Source: Bacteroidales bacterium (lineage in GTDB: Bacteria > Bacteroidota > Bacteroidia > Bacteroidales > UBA932). Taken from it: DNA of 31,733 nucleotides. Every line of letters starts with the position of its first letter. Position 1 is the first letter of the stretch. The notes below the pieces were generated by a model. That model was not told the DNA's origin and made no database searches. It saw nothing but the letters and a program-made list of their open reading frames with translations. The stretch is from assembly GCA_004556005.1 (NCBI GenBank), contig SFJA01000016.1:1-31733 (forward strand), given 5' to 3'. The translations under genes were made by a program, and so were the position numbers. Below, in pieces: positions 8,624-16,180 of the stretch.

Positions 8624-8661
8624 TGTACACGGTTTTTATCCGCAAATGCGGGGTTCAGACA

Positions 8662-8669
8662 CAAAATTA
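8662..8669 (-). promoter_or_regulatory. -7 box of the acyltransferase gene
   Basis: On the - strand, TAATTTTG matches TAnnTTTG exactly, 38 bases before the ATG at 8623. No well-spaced TTTG -33 element is seen. The predicted leader carries a small palindrome (CCGCAAATGCGG, 8640-8651). Confidence 0.45.
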
Positions 8670-8723
8670 CAAAAAACACTTCAATTCCGACCTCTTTATT
8701 CGCCATTTTAATCGCATATTTTG

Positions 8724-8731
8724 TATTTTTG
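8724..8731 (+). promoter_or_regulatory. -7 box of the rlmD operon, near-leaderless
   Basis: TATTTTTG matches TAnnTTTG and ends 7 bases before the ATG at 8739. It lies in the 115-base divergent region with the acyltransferase gene. No clear -33 TTTG is present at the normal spacing. Confidence 0.5.
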
Positions 8732-8738
8732 TGAGGTT

Positions 8739-10184
8739 ATGGGTAGAAAAAACAAAGAATCAATAATATTGAACGGAGTCCGCATCGAATCTGTTGCCGC
8801 AGAAGGCAAGGCAATTGCCCACGTCCATATCGGTGACGATGATCGTGAAGGCGGCTCTTGTGGCCGAGTCATTTTCGTTGAATACGCCGTGCCTGGAGAT
8901 GTCGTGGACATTCTGGTTACAAAGAAAAAGAAGAATTATGCCGAAGGGCGTGTCATCAGGATTGTAGAGCCCTCCCCTGACAGGCAGGAAGCGTTCTGCA
9001 GTCATTTCGGTCTGTGTGGAGGCTGCAAATGGCAACTGCTTCCCTATCATCTTCAGCTTGAGGCAAAAAGGCAACAGGTCTATGACCAGCTGGTGAGAAT
9101 TGGGCATCTTGATGTGCCGGAGGTTAAGCCGGTAATCGGTTCGGAACAAATACGCTACTACCGCAACAAGCTGGAATTTGCCGCTTCCAACCGCCGCTGG
9201 ATACTCCCGGACGAGGATGAAGCTGACATTCCTGCCGAAAACCGGCAGGGGCTGGGCTTCCATGTCGGACGCTTCTTTGACAAGGTTCTAGACATCAGCC
9301 ACTGTTATCTCCAGAAGGAACCTTCCAATGCCATTCGTCTCTTTATCAAGAACTATGCACTTGAGCACGGAATTGGATTCTATGATATGAGGGAGAATCG
9401 CGGTCTGCTGCGTACCGTCTTTGTCCGGACGAGCGAGGGTGGTGATGTGATGGTGATTGTGTGCTTCGGAGACGAATCGGACAAGATTTTTCCAATGCTG
9501 GATGCACTTGCAGCGCAATTTCCTCAGATTTCATCACTATATTATATAGTCAACCGAAAATGCAACGACAGCATTTCGGACCAGACTCCCCTGCTTTATC
9601 GTGGCAACGACGCTATATACGAGACTATGGAGGACCTGCGATTCCGCATAGGGCCCAAATCCTTCTATCAGACAAATGCTTCCCAGGCTCTGGAACTTTA
9701 CAGGGTAGCAAGGAATTTTGCGGGCCTGAGCGGAACGGAAACTGTCTATGACCTTTATACCGGTACTGGCACCATCGCTCAGTTTGTAGCTCGTCAGGCC
9801 GCAAAAGTCATTGGTATAGAATACGTTCCGGAGGCAATCGAAGATGCGGTCCTCAATGCCTCGGCAAACGGAATAACGAACTGCTCCTTCTTTGCGGGAG
9901 ACATGAAGGACATACTTACTTCTGACTTTATCGCGGAACACGGTCGGCCCGATGTAATGATTGTGGATCCGCCACGAGCCGGAATGCATCCTGACGTTGT
10001 CAAAACCATATTGGAAGCCGCTCCTGAGCGGATAGTCTATGTAAGTTGCAATCCTGCTTCGCAGGCGCGTGACCTACAGACATTGTGCACCAAATACAAG
10101 ATAACTGACGTACAGCCGGTGGATATGTTTCCACATACCATACACGTGGAAAACGTTTGCAGGCTGGTAAAGATTGAAGAATGA
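8739..10184 (+). CDS. rlmD: 23S rRNA (uracil-C5)-methyltransferase, RlmD/RumA family
   Basis: A SAM-dependent enzyme that makes 5-methyluridine in 23S rRNA (U1939 in E. coli for RlmD; site specificity here is by family). In the 481 residues: an N-terminal TRAM domain (about 8-70); Fe-S cysteines C87, C93, C96 (C-x5-CGGC) with C189 as the likely fourth ligand; a SAM site at DLYTGTGT; DPPRAG; and the catalytic SCNP with Cys437. Length and motif order are normal. The frame extends back to a TTG at 8721, but the ATG at 8739 follows the -7 box and starts the expected N-terminus. One base separates its stop from the exchanger start, so it heads an operon with the exchanger and probably cysteate synthase. 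Confidence 0.9.
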   Translation: MGRKNKESIILNGVRIESVAAEGKAIAHVHIGDDDREGGSCGRVIFVEYAVPGDVVDILVTKKKKNYAEGRVIRIVEPSPDRQEAFCSHFGLCGGCKWQLLPYHLQLEAKRQQVYDQLVRIGHLDVPEVKPVIGSEQIRYYRNKLEFAASNRRWILPDEDEADIPAENRQGLGFHVGRFFDKVLDISHCYLQKEPSNAIRLFIKNYALEHGIGFYDMRENRGLLRTVFVRTSEGGDVMVIVCFGDESDKIFPMLDALAAQFPQISSLYYIVNRKCNDSISDQTPLLYRGNDAIYETMEDLRFRIGPKSFYQTNASQALELYRVARNFAGLSGTETVYDLYTGTGTIAQFVARQAAKVIGIEYVPEAIEDAVLNASANGITNCSFFAGDMKDILTSDFIAEHGRPDVMIVDPPRAGMHPDVVKTILEAAPERIVYVSCNPASQARDLQTLCTKYKITDVQPVDMFPHTIHVENVCRLVKIEE

Positions 10185-10185
10185 T

Positions 10186-11154
10186 ATGTTTATAGAAATT
10201 GTATTGATAATCGTAGGACTGGCACTCGTGGTTTTTGGCGCTGACTGGCTTGTTGACGGCGCGTCTGCCGTTGCCAGGCGATCAGGAATCAGCGAATTTG
10301 TAATCGGACTTACCATAGTTGGTTTCGGAACTTCCTGTCCTGAGCTTGTAGTAAGCGTTACCGGAGCCATTCAGGGCAACGGGGACATCGCAGTGGGCAA
10401 CGTATTGGGTTCCAACATATTCAACACTCTTCTCATTCTCGGACTTACCGCTGCGATACGTCCGGTCGCAATCACGGATAGCAATCGCAGAAGGGACATC
10501 CCTGTAGTCCTGCTGGTTACTCTTCTGGCAGTTGCGCTGGGAATGAACAAAACCATCTTCGGTCTGGGCGATGCAGACTGTTTGGACCGATTGGAAGGTA
10601 TTGTGTTTCTGCTTCTTTTTGCTGCTTATATGTATATGTGCTTTAAGTGCACGCCTAAGGACGAATTCGACTCGAACGGGGCGGACTCAAACAAGGGGCT
10701 CGGGCTCTGGGCCGGGCTTGGACTGTCGCTGGTCGGCATTGCGGCGCTGGTTGTCGGCGGCCGGCTGTTCGTGGACAATTCCGTTCTGGTGGCGCACCGT
10801 CTCAACCTTTCGGACAAGTTCATCGCAATAACTCTCCTTGCCTGCGGCACCTCGCTTCCGGAACTTGCAACCTGCATTGTGGCCGCGGTGAAGGGCCGTC
10901 AGCAGCTTGCATTGGGAAACGTGCTGGGGTCCAACGTTTTTAACGTACTGCTCATCCTCGGATGCTCGGCTTGCATCTCCCCTATTTCATTTGCGTCCAT
11001 CAATATCGTGGACCTTTCGGTGTTTGCTGCAAGCTCCCTGCTACTTCTTTTGAGCGCAAGCCTGTATGACAAGAAGAACATCAACAGGATTGAAGGAGTG
11101 ATATTCCTGTTGTTGTTTGCGGCATATTATGTATGGCTATTTATAAACCATTGA
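10186..11154 (+). CDS. Calcium/sodium antiporter (CaCA family, YrbG-like)
   Basis: The 322-residue protein has about ten transmembrane helices in two inverted halves. Each half carries the CaCA alpha-repeat: GFGTSCPEL...GNVLGSNIFN (about 46-80) and ACGTSLPEL...GNVLGSNVFN in the second half. The Glu of each SxPEL is the expected ion ligand. The family exchanges Na+ (or H+) for Ca2+ across the inner membrane; ion choice here is inferred. The ATG at 10186 is used, one base after the rlmD stop; a TTG at 10174 in frame would overlap rlmD and is less likely. Cysteate synthase follows after 29 bases. Confidence 0.88.
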   Translation: MFIEIVLIIVGLALVVFGADWLVDGASAVARRSGISEFVIGLTIVGFGTSCPELVVSVTGAIQGNGDIAVGNVLGSNIFNTLLILGLTAAIRPVAITDSNRRRDIPVVLLVTLLAVALGMNKTIFGLGDADCLDRLEGIVFLLLFAAYMYMCFKCTPKDEFDSNGADSNKGLGLWAGLGLSLVGIAALVVGGRLFVDNSVLVAHRLNLSDKFIAITLLACGTSLPELATCIVAAVKGRQQLALGNVLGSNVFNVLLILGCSACISPISFASINIVDLSVFAASSLLLLLSASLYDKKNINRIEGVIFLLLFAAYYVWLFINH

Positions 11155-11183
11155 TTTTCAGCGATAATATTAAACTCTAGATA

Positions 11184-12485
11184 ATGAAATTATTTGAAAA
11201 CGTCAAAATCGATCCAACTGGATACAAACTGGTCAATGTCAGGACCGGAAGGATATTCGAGGACGAGGGATGGACACTTGCTGACCCTGAAGATTCCAGC
11301 CCTGCCCTTGTGCGTGCCGTATATGACCAGAAGAAGTTCAATCCCAGAGACGATCTGCGAGGCATATACAGATATGCTGACTGGATGCCTGTCAAGAGGA
11401 TACTCCGCAAAAGCGCTGCCCCTGTGACCTATAAGTCCAAAGGTTTGGCTAACTGGCTGGGACTCAATAATCTATATATCACTTTCTCCGGATGGAACCC
11501 GAAGATAGGTGCAAGGATGCAGACCTGCTCGTTCAAGGAAACAGAGGCGTTCAGCATACTTGCGAGAATGGACAGGAAGGAAAACAAGGTCCTTATTGTA
11601 CAGTCTGCAGGCAATACGGCGAGGGCCTTTGCCCAGGTATGTTCCGACAATGACATTCCTGTCGTAATCTGCATCCCTCAAGACAATCTGCACGATATGT
11701 GGTTCCGCCGCAGGCTTTCAAAGTGTGTCAAGGTTGTTGCTGTTCCACACGGATGCGATTATTATGATGCCATTACTCTGGGAGAGAAACTTGCACGCTC
11801 TCCTCGTTTCTTCCTTGAGGGCGGTGCCAAGAATGTTGCAAGAAGGGATGGAATGGGCACAACCATACTCAGTTGCGTGGAGAAGATGGGCCGCATTCCT
11901 GATGCTTATTTCCAGGCAGTAGGTTCCGGAACAGGAGCCATTGCCGCCTGGGAAAATGCCGAGAGACTAGCTTATGACGGACGCTTTGGTCAGAACAATA
12001 TGAGGGTTTATGCTGTTCAGAATGCCCCGTTCTCGCTGATGTACGACTCCTGGAAGGCGGATTCCAGGGAACTATTGCCATTGACTCCGGAGGCGGGCCG
12101 TCATCAGGCTGAGATTATTCTTGCGAAGGTACTTTCCAACCGTAAACCGCCATACAGCATTGCAGGCGGTCTTTACGATGTGCTGAAATACAGTCACGGA
12201 GATATGTATCTTGTTAATAATGACGAGATTGTATGGACTCTGCTCCGCTTCAGGAATCTTGAGGGCTATGACCTTCTGCCAGCTGCTGCTGCAGCAGTGG
12301 TCGCACTCGAGAAGGCTGTAAAGGAAGGTGCTGTGGGCAAGGATGAATACGTGATGCTGAACTGTACCGGAGGCGGAACTCTTGCTGCAATGGCCAAGGG
12401 CTACCATATGCGTGAACCTGATCTCATCCTCAGTCCCGATCTGGATGCTGATGAGATTATTGCCAAGGTAGAAGCCCTGTTTTAG
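11184..12485 (+). CDS. Cysteate synthase (threonine synthase paralogue)
   Basis: A PLP fold-type II enzyme making L-cysteate from O-phosphoserine and sulfite. The 433-residue protein matches what I recall of the archaeal cysteate synthase rather than true threonine synthase: an APVTYKSKGLANWLGL opening block; TCSFKETEAF with Lys118 as the PLP lysine; QSAGNTARAFAQVCS; EGGAKNVARRDGMGT; and the phosphate-binding loop YFQAVGSGTGAIAAWE. In Bacteroidota, cysteate feeds sulfonolipid (capnine, sulfobacin) synthesis by condensation with a fatty acyl thioester; the acyltransferase for that step is not in this window. The gene is the third of the rlmD-exchanger run (29-base gap, no obvious own promoter). 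Its stop overlaps the facing gene by 4 bases. Confidence 0.85.
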   Translation: MKLFENVKIDPTGYKLVNVRTGRIFEDEGWTLADPEDSSPALVRAVYDQKKFNPRDDLRGIYRYADWMPVKRILRKSAAPVTYKSKGLANWLGLNNLYITFSGWNPKIGARMQTCSFKETEAFSILARMDRKENKVLIVQSAGNTARAFAQVCSDNDIPVVICIPQDNLHDMWFRRRLSKCVKVVAVPHGCDYYDAITLGEKLARSPRFFLEGGAKNVARRDGMGTTILSCVEKMGRIPDAYFQAVGSGTGAIAAWENAERLAYDGRFGQNNMRVYAVQNAPFSLMYDSWKADSRELLPLTPEAGRHQAEIILAKVLSNRKPPYSIAGGLYDVLKYSHGDMYLVNNDEIVWTLLRFRNLEGYDLLPAAAAAVVALEKAVKEGAVGKDEYVMLNCTGGGTLAAMAKGYHMREPDLILSPDLDADEIIAKVEALF

Positions 12486-13075
12486 AAATTGACGGCGATG
12501 CCGAAATTTATTGAATAGTACGAGGCGGAACTGACACGTATGTCTTCCGCCTTGATTTTTTCTCCGGTATCGGGGTCGAATATGTCCGGACTGGTTGAAA
12601 GAAACCTGAAATTGAGCAGAAAGTCAATGTCCAGCCAGGAAAGCGCGGCTATCCTGTATGCTGTTCCGACGGCTCCAAGCAGTGTGGTTCCGGGTCTTTC
12701 CATACAGCTTCCTATGTCAATGGTAAAATAGAGACCGTCGTTGTCCACACCCTTGGGGTGCCAGGACGTGCGGAGAAAAACAGGAAAGATTCTTTTGCCT
12801 TCCTCAAGCCCGCTGAATCCAATGCAGGCTGCTGCACTCAGGTTGTCGCTGACATTTGCACCGGCATAGGCATTTACATAGGCATTGAAATGTGGTACGA
12901 AACGGGATCCCTCCTCGTTTATCCTGTACCTTTCCGCCGTGAAGTAATTGTAGTGGTATCCGTGGACAAGCAAGGTGCTGCTTCCCCACTCAAGTCCTGT
13001 CCTGAATCCCCCTGCAAAGGCGGCTCCGCTGACGAGCATCAGTATGGCTGATATGGCTGCTAATCTTTTAATCAT
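12482..13075 (-). CDS. Small secreted beta-rich protein, unknown function
   Basis: The 197-residue product has a signal peptide (MIKRLAAISAILMLVSGAAFA, cleavage near 21). Alternating aromatic strands and a terminal Phe (YYSINFGIAVNF) are typical of a small outer-membrane beta-barrel of about eight strands. I do not recognise a named domain. Its ATG overlaps the stop of the preceding gene in an ATGA, so it is the second gene of a translationally coupled pair. Both members look like outer-membrane or periplasmic proteins and probably act together (inference). Confidence 0.75.
   Translation of the reverse strand: MIKRLAAISAILMLVSGAAFAGGFRTGLEWGSSTLLVHGYHYNYFTAERYRINEEGSRFVPHFNAYVNAYAGANVSDNLSAAACIGFSGLEEGKRIFPVFLRTSWHPKGVDNDGLYFTIDIGSCMERPGTTLLGAVGTAYRIAALSWLDIDFLLNFRFLSTSPDIFDPDTGEKIKAEDIRVSSASYYSINFGIAVNF
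12486..12509. terminator. Possible hairpin at the cysteate synthase convergent junction
   Basis: AAATT (12486-12490) pairs with AATTT (12505-12509), and CGGC (12493-12496) pairs with GCCG (12500-12503) around a GAT loop, with a small internal bulge. It starts immediately after the cysteate synthase stop, inside the last codons of the opposing gene. There is no clear T-run, so the assignment as a terminator is weak. Confidence 0.3.
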
Positions 13076-13635
13076 AGGTCGAAACTAATGCTTATCTGAG
13101 GGTAAAGGGCTTGATACAGTCCATTTTTGTACCAAGTCAAGTCTTTCTGTTTCAATATCTCATCATCCCTTAAATGCATTCCTGCTTCAAGTTGAGCGGA
13201 GAAGTCGATATTGATTCCCTTGTCCGGGACCTGAATGAGCAGACCGAAGCGACAGGTGAGCGTCAGGCATACTCCGGGATTGTTGTTGAGTTTGACAAGG
13301 GAACTCACGCTCCTGTCATAGTCGTGGACAAAGCCTGTACTGATGCCGGGTCCGACATAAAGAAGATGCTGGGAAGACCGGTTGTCAAATGCTCCTACAA
13401 CATTGCATCTGCTGTAGCATATCTTGATGCCCGGATAGTCTGCCCTGTCCATAGGAAGCCCGTATATGTCTGCGTAGACGGTAAGGCAGTCAAATGCATC
13501 GCTCCTGCTTCCGGCGTTGAGCAGGGACGTGACTCCAAACCCTTTGGGCGAGCTGAAGATGCCGAGGGTCTGGGCTTCCGTACACGTTGCGGAAAGAATG
13601 AACAAAACTGCAGCGAGTGCCAATCTGGTTTTCAT
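13072..13635 (-). CDS. Small secreted beta-rich protein, first gene of a coupled pair
   Basis: The 187-residue product has a signal peptide (MKTRLALAAVLFILSATCTEAQ, cleavage near 22; the Cys is not in a good lipobox context). The sequence is beta-strand-like, ending YPQISISFDL with a terminal hydrophobic residue after a Phe-rich strand, as in barrel proteins. Four Cys lie in two CxxxC-like clusters (KICYSRC, GVCLTLTC), unusual for an outer-membrane barrel. No named family was recognised. It overlaps the next gene by 4 bases (ATGA). It is divergent from the GNAT-like gene; a degenerate TAACTTGT about 10 bases upstream may be its -7 box. Confidence 0.7.
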   Translation of the reverse strand: MKTRLALAAVLFILSATCTEAQTLGIFSSPKGFGVTSLLNAGSRSDAFDCLTVYADIYGLPMDRADYPGIKICYSRCNVVGAFDNRSSQHLLYVGPGISTGFVHDYDRSVSSLVKLNNNPGVCLTLTCRFGLLIQVPDKGINIDFSAQLEAGMHLRDDEILKQKDLTWYKNGLYQALYPQISISFDL

Positions 13636-13659
13636 AAGGACTTACAAGTTAAACAAATC

Positions 13660-13691
13660 TTTGATTTTCTGCAACGAAAAATGTAAATTTG
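13660..13691 (+). promoter_or_regulatory. Promoter of the GNAT-like gene and rarA
   Basis: TTTG (13660-13663), 20-base spacer, TAAATTTG (13684-13691). Both Bacteroidota promoter elements match exactly at near-normal spacing. The start codon is 33 bases beyond the -7 box, so this transcript has a leader of roughly 25-30 bases, unlike the near-leaderless promoters elsewhere in the window. Confidence 0.7.
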
Positions 13692-13724
13692 CCACCCGAT
13701 TATATTAATAATGTACTAAAGCCT

Positions 13725-14861
13725 ATGTCTGTTGTTATTAAAGAAGTGAAAAACCGCAGGGATCTTCGTCGCTTTGTCTTATTCCCGGAAAAACTATACA
13801 AAGACAACAAGTATTATGTCCCGCCAATCGTATTTAACGAGATGGACACGCTTGACCCTAAAAGCAATCCGGCTTCATCGTTCAGTGACTCAGCGCTTTA
13901 CCTTGCATACAAGGACGGAGAGATTGTAGGCCGCGTGGCCGCCATAGTAAACCGTCTCGCCAACGAGCAGTGGCAGCACAATGAAGTACGTTTCGGATGG
14001 TATGACTTTATCGATGACCGTGAGGTGTCTGCGGCGCTGATGGAAAAAGTTTACGAATTTGGCCGCGCCCACAAGATGGATTCAGTTGTCGGACCTCTCG
14101 GTTTTACTGATTTTGATCCCGAAGGAATGCTTGTGGAAGGTTATGAAAGCCTGAGCACAATGGCCCTGATATACAATCACCCTTATTATAAGGATCACGT
14201 CGAAGCTATGGGATTCCGCAAGGATGTGGACTGGATAGAGTTCAAGATTACTATCCCTGAACAGCTTCCTGACAAGTTCACGAGAGTTTCACAGATGCTG
14301 ATGGAAAGGTCTCATTACAAAATCAAGCATCTTACCAGGTCCATCATCAAAAAGGAGGGATATGCAGAGAAGATTTTCAAGATAATCAACGAGACTTACA
14401 AGGATCTGTATAACTTCACGGTTCTCCCGCAGGATCTCGCCGACAAATATGTCGGTTTCTACCTTAATCTTGTCGATATGAGGTATATCTCGGTTATCGA
14501 AAACGAAGCCGGCGAACTTGTTGCATTCGGAATTGCAATGCCGTCGCTGGCGAGGGTGCTTCAAAAGAACCGCGGCAAGCTTTTCCCGTTCGGTTGGTTC
14601 CCTCTTGTCAAGTCACTTTTCTTCAAGCACGACGATGGTGCCGAACTTCTTCTTGTGGGCGTCAAGCCTGAGTTCAGAAACAGCGGAGTCAACTCCCTGA
14701 TCTTTGCTGACGTGTACAAGAATCTTAACTCTCTGGGTGTGAAATGGGCCGAAACCAATGCCATTCTTGAGACAAACACCAAGAATCAGTCCCAGTTTAC
14801 CCTCTTTGAGCACGAACAGAAGAAGAGACGCCGCTCATATATCAAAGAGCTTGAGTATTAA
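13725..14861 (+). CDS. GNAT-like acyltransferase protein, substrate unknown
   Basis: The 378-residue protein resembles Bacteroidota proteins annotated as N-acetyltransferases. The N-terminal half has a degenerate GNAT-like region (IVGRVAAIVN, about 66-75). The C-terminal half has a better one: LVGVKPEFRNSGVNSLIF resembles the acetyl-CoA binding motif A (V.PE.R..G....L), followed by KWAETNAILETN. No specific reaction can be assigned, and the motif A glycines are reduced, so activity is not certain. The ATG at 13725 is chosen; the frame runs back to a TTG at 13689 that would overlap the promoter. rarA follows 14 bases later, so cotranscription is likely. Confidence 0.7.
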   Translation: MSVVIKEVKNRRDLRRFVLFPEKLYKDNKYYVPPIVFNEMDTLDPKSNPASSFSDSALYLAYKDGEIVGRVAAIVNRLANEQWQHNEVRFGWYDFIDDREVSAALMEKVYEFGRAHKMDSVVGPLGFTDFDPEGMLVEGYESLSTMALIYNHPYYKDHVEAMGFRKDVDWIEFKITIPEQLPDKFTRVSQMLMERSHYKIKHLTRSIIKKEGYAEKIFKIINETYKDLYNFTVLPQDLADKYVGFYLNLVDMRYISVIENEAGELVAFGIAMPSLARVLQKNRGKLFPFGWFPLVKSLFFKHDDGAELLLVGVKPEFRNSGVNSLIFADVYKNLNSLGVKWAETNAILETNTKNQSQFTLFEHEQKKRRRSYIKELEY

Positions 14862-14875
14862 TTAATAAAACAAGG

Positions 14876-16180
14876 ATGTTAGATAGTAAAACAAAAATGT
14901 TAACCCCGCTTCCGGAGCGGATGAGGCCCAAAAATCTGTCAGAATACGTCGGACAGAGGCATCTTGTCGGGCCCGGCTGCATACTCAGGAATATGGTTGA
15001 CAGCGGCAATCTATCATCCTTCATTCTGTGGGGCCCTCCGGGCGTCGGAAAGACCACTCTTGCCCGCATAATAGCAAGCAGTCTCGATAGAGAATTCTTC
15101 ACTCTCTCGGCGGTCAGCTCCGGCGTCAAGGAAGTCCGCGAGGTAATAGAGAAGGCGCGCGGACGCAACCTTTTTTCAAAGGCGGCATCACCAGTTCTGT
15201 TCATAGACGAGATACACCGCTTCAACAAGGCGCAGCAGGATGCCCTGCTGGGTGCCGTGGAGGACGGTACCGTCGTGCTCATCGGTGCTACGACGGAGAA
15301 TCCTTCATTTGAAGTGATCACTCCCCTTCTTTCTCGTTGTCAGGTCTTTGTGCTCAAGTCTCTTGAAGCGGATGACCTCAGGACATTGCTCGACCGGGCC
15401 ATTAGGGAAGATGAGGACTTGAGGAACCGCAATATTGTGCTTGAGCAGACCGAAGCCATTTTGCGCCAGAGCGGAGGCGATGCACGCAAACTGCTCAACA
15501 TACTGGAAATTGTAGTGGATTCGGTGCCTGCGGACTCCCCTGTTGCAATAACAAATCAGCTTGTCAATTCCTGTCTGCAGGACAATGTGGCCGTGTATGA
15601 CAAGGATGGGGAGATGCATTACGACATCATTTCGGCTTTTATCAAGTCTGTCCGCGGTTCTGATCCCAATGCTGCGGTTTACTGGATGGCAAGGATGCTT
15701 GACGGCGGCGAGGATCCTCTTTTCATAGCGAGACGCCTGTGCATACTTGCAGCCGAAGATATTGGTCTTGCCAATCCGAATGCGCTTCTTCTGGCTGATT
15801 CTTGTTTCCGCATCGTTCATTCCGTAGGAATGCCGGAAGCCCGCATCCCACTTTCGGAATGTGCAGTGTATCTTGCATCCAGTCCAAAGAGCAATTCTGC
15901 CTATCTTGCCATCAATTCTGCGCTTGAAGAGGTAAAATCAAGCGGTAACCTGCCTGTGCCTCTGTATCTGCGCAATGCTCCGACCAAATTGATGGCTGAC
16001 CTTGGATATTCTGACGGATACAAGTATGCCCACGATTTTGATGGACACTTTGCGGACCTGGAATTTATGCCGGGAGAACTGTCAGGAAAGGTGTTTTATG
16101 AACCTCAGCACAACAAGCACGAAGATACGCTGAAGTCGTATCTTAGCGCCTGCTGGCCGAAGTATTATACAAAGAAATAG
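14876..16180 (+). CDS. rarA: Replication-associated recombination protein A (AAA+ ATPase)
   Basis: RarA/MgsA is a clamp-loader-like AAA+ ATPase acting at stalled replication forks. In 434 residues: an N-terminal PLPERMRPKNLSEYVGQ block; Walker A GPPGVGKT (53-60, Lys59); Walker B LFIDEIHRFNKAQQDALL; sensor 1 IGATTENPSF; sensor 2 region GGDARKLLN; then the RarA-type C-terminal tetramerisation region (YDIISAFIKSVRGSDPNAAVYW... and KLMADLGYSDGYKYAHD). Length is normal. A second ATG at 14894 (MLTPLPERMRP) gives an N-terminus like many relatives and may be the real start. The 3' end overlaps the facing GH13 gene by 16 bases. Confidence 0.92.
   Translation: MLDSKTKMLTPLPERMRPKNLSEYVGQRHLVGPGCILRNMVDSGNLSSFILWGPPGVGKTTLARIIASSLDREFFTLSAVSSGVKEVREVIEKARGRNLFSKAASPVLFIDEIHRFNKAQQDALLGAVEDGTVVLIGATTENPSFEVITPLLSRCQVFVLKSLEADDLRTLLDRAIREDEDLRNRNIVLEQTEAILRQSGGDARKLLNILEIVVDSVPADSPVAITNQLVNSCLQDNVAVYDKDGEMHYDIISAFIKSVRGSDPNAAVYWMARMLDGGEDPLFIARRLCILAAEDIGLANPNALLLADSCFRIVHSVGMPEARIPLSECAVYLASSPKSNSAYLAINSALEEVKSSGNLPVPLYLRNAPTKLMADLGYSDGYKYAHDFDGHFADLEFMPGELSGKVFYEPQHNKHEDTLKSYLSACWPKYYTKK
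16122..16144 (-). terminator. Hairpin downstream of the GH13 gene, within rarA
   Basis: A perfect 8-bp stem AAGATACG (16122-16129) / CGTATCTT (16137-16144) with a 7-base loop. It lies about 20 bases beyond the amylase stop (16165-16167) in that gene's direction, but inside the last codons of rarA. The sequence after it on the - strand (CGTGCTTGTT) is only mildly T-rich. Confidence 0.4.

Noticed and set aside
11184..12485. Threonine synthase
   Set aside because: The QSAGNTARAFAQVCS, NVARRDGMGT and APVTYKSKG blocks fit cysteate synthase as recalled. Confidence is not absolute, since the two are paralogues.
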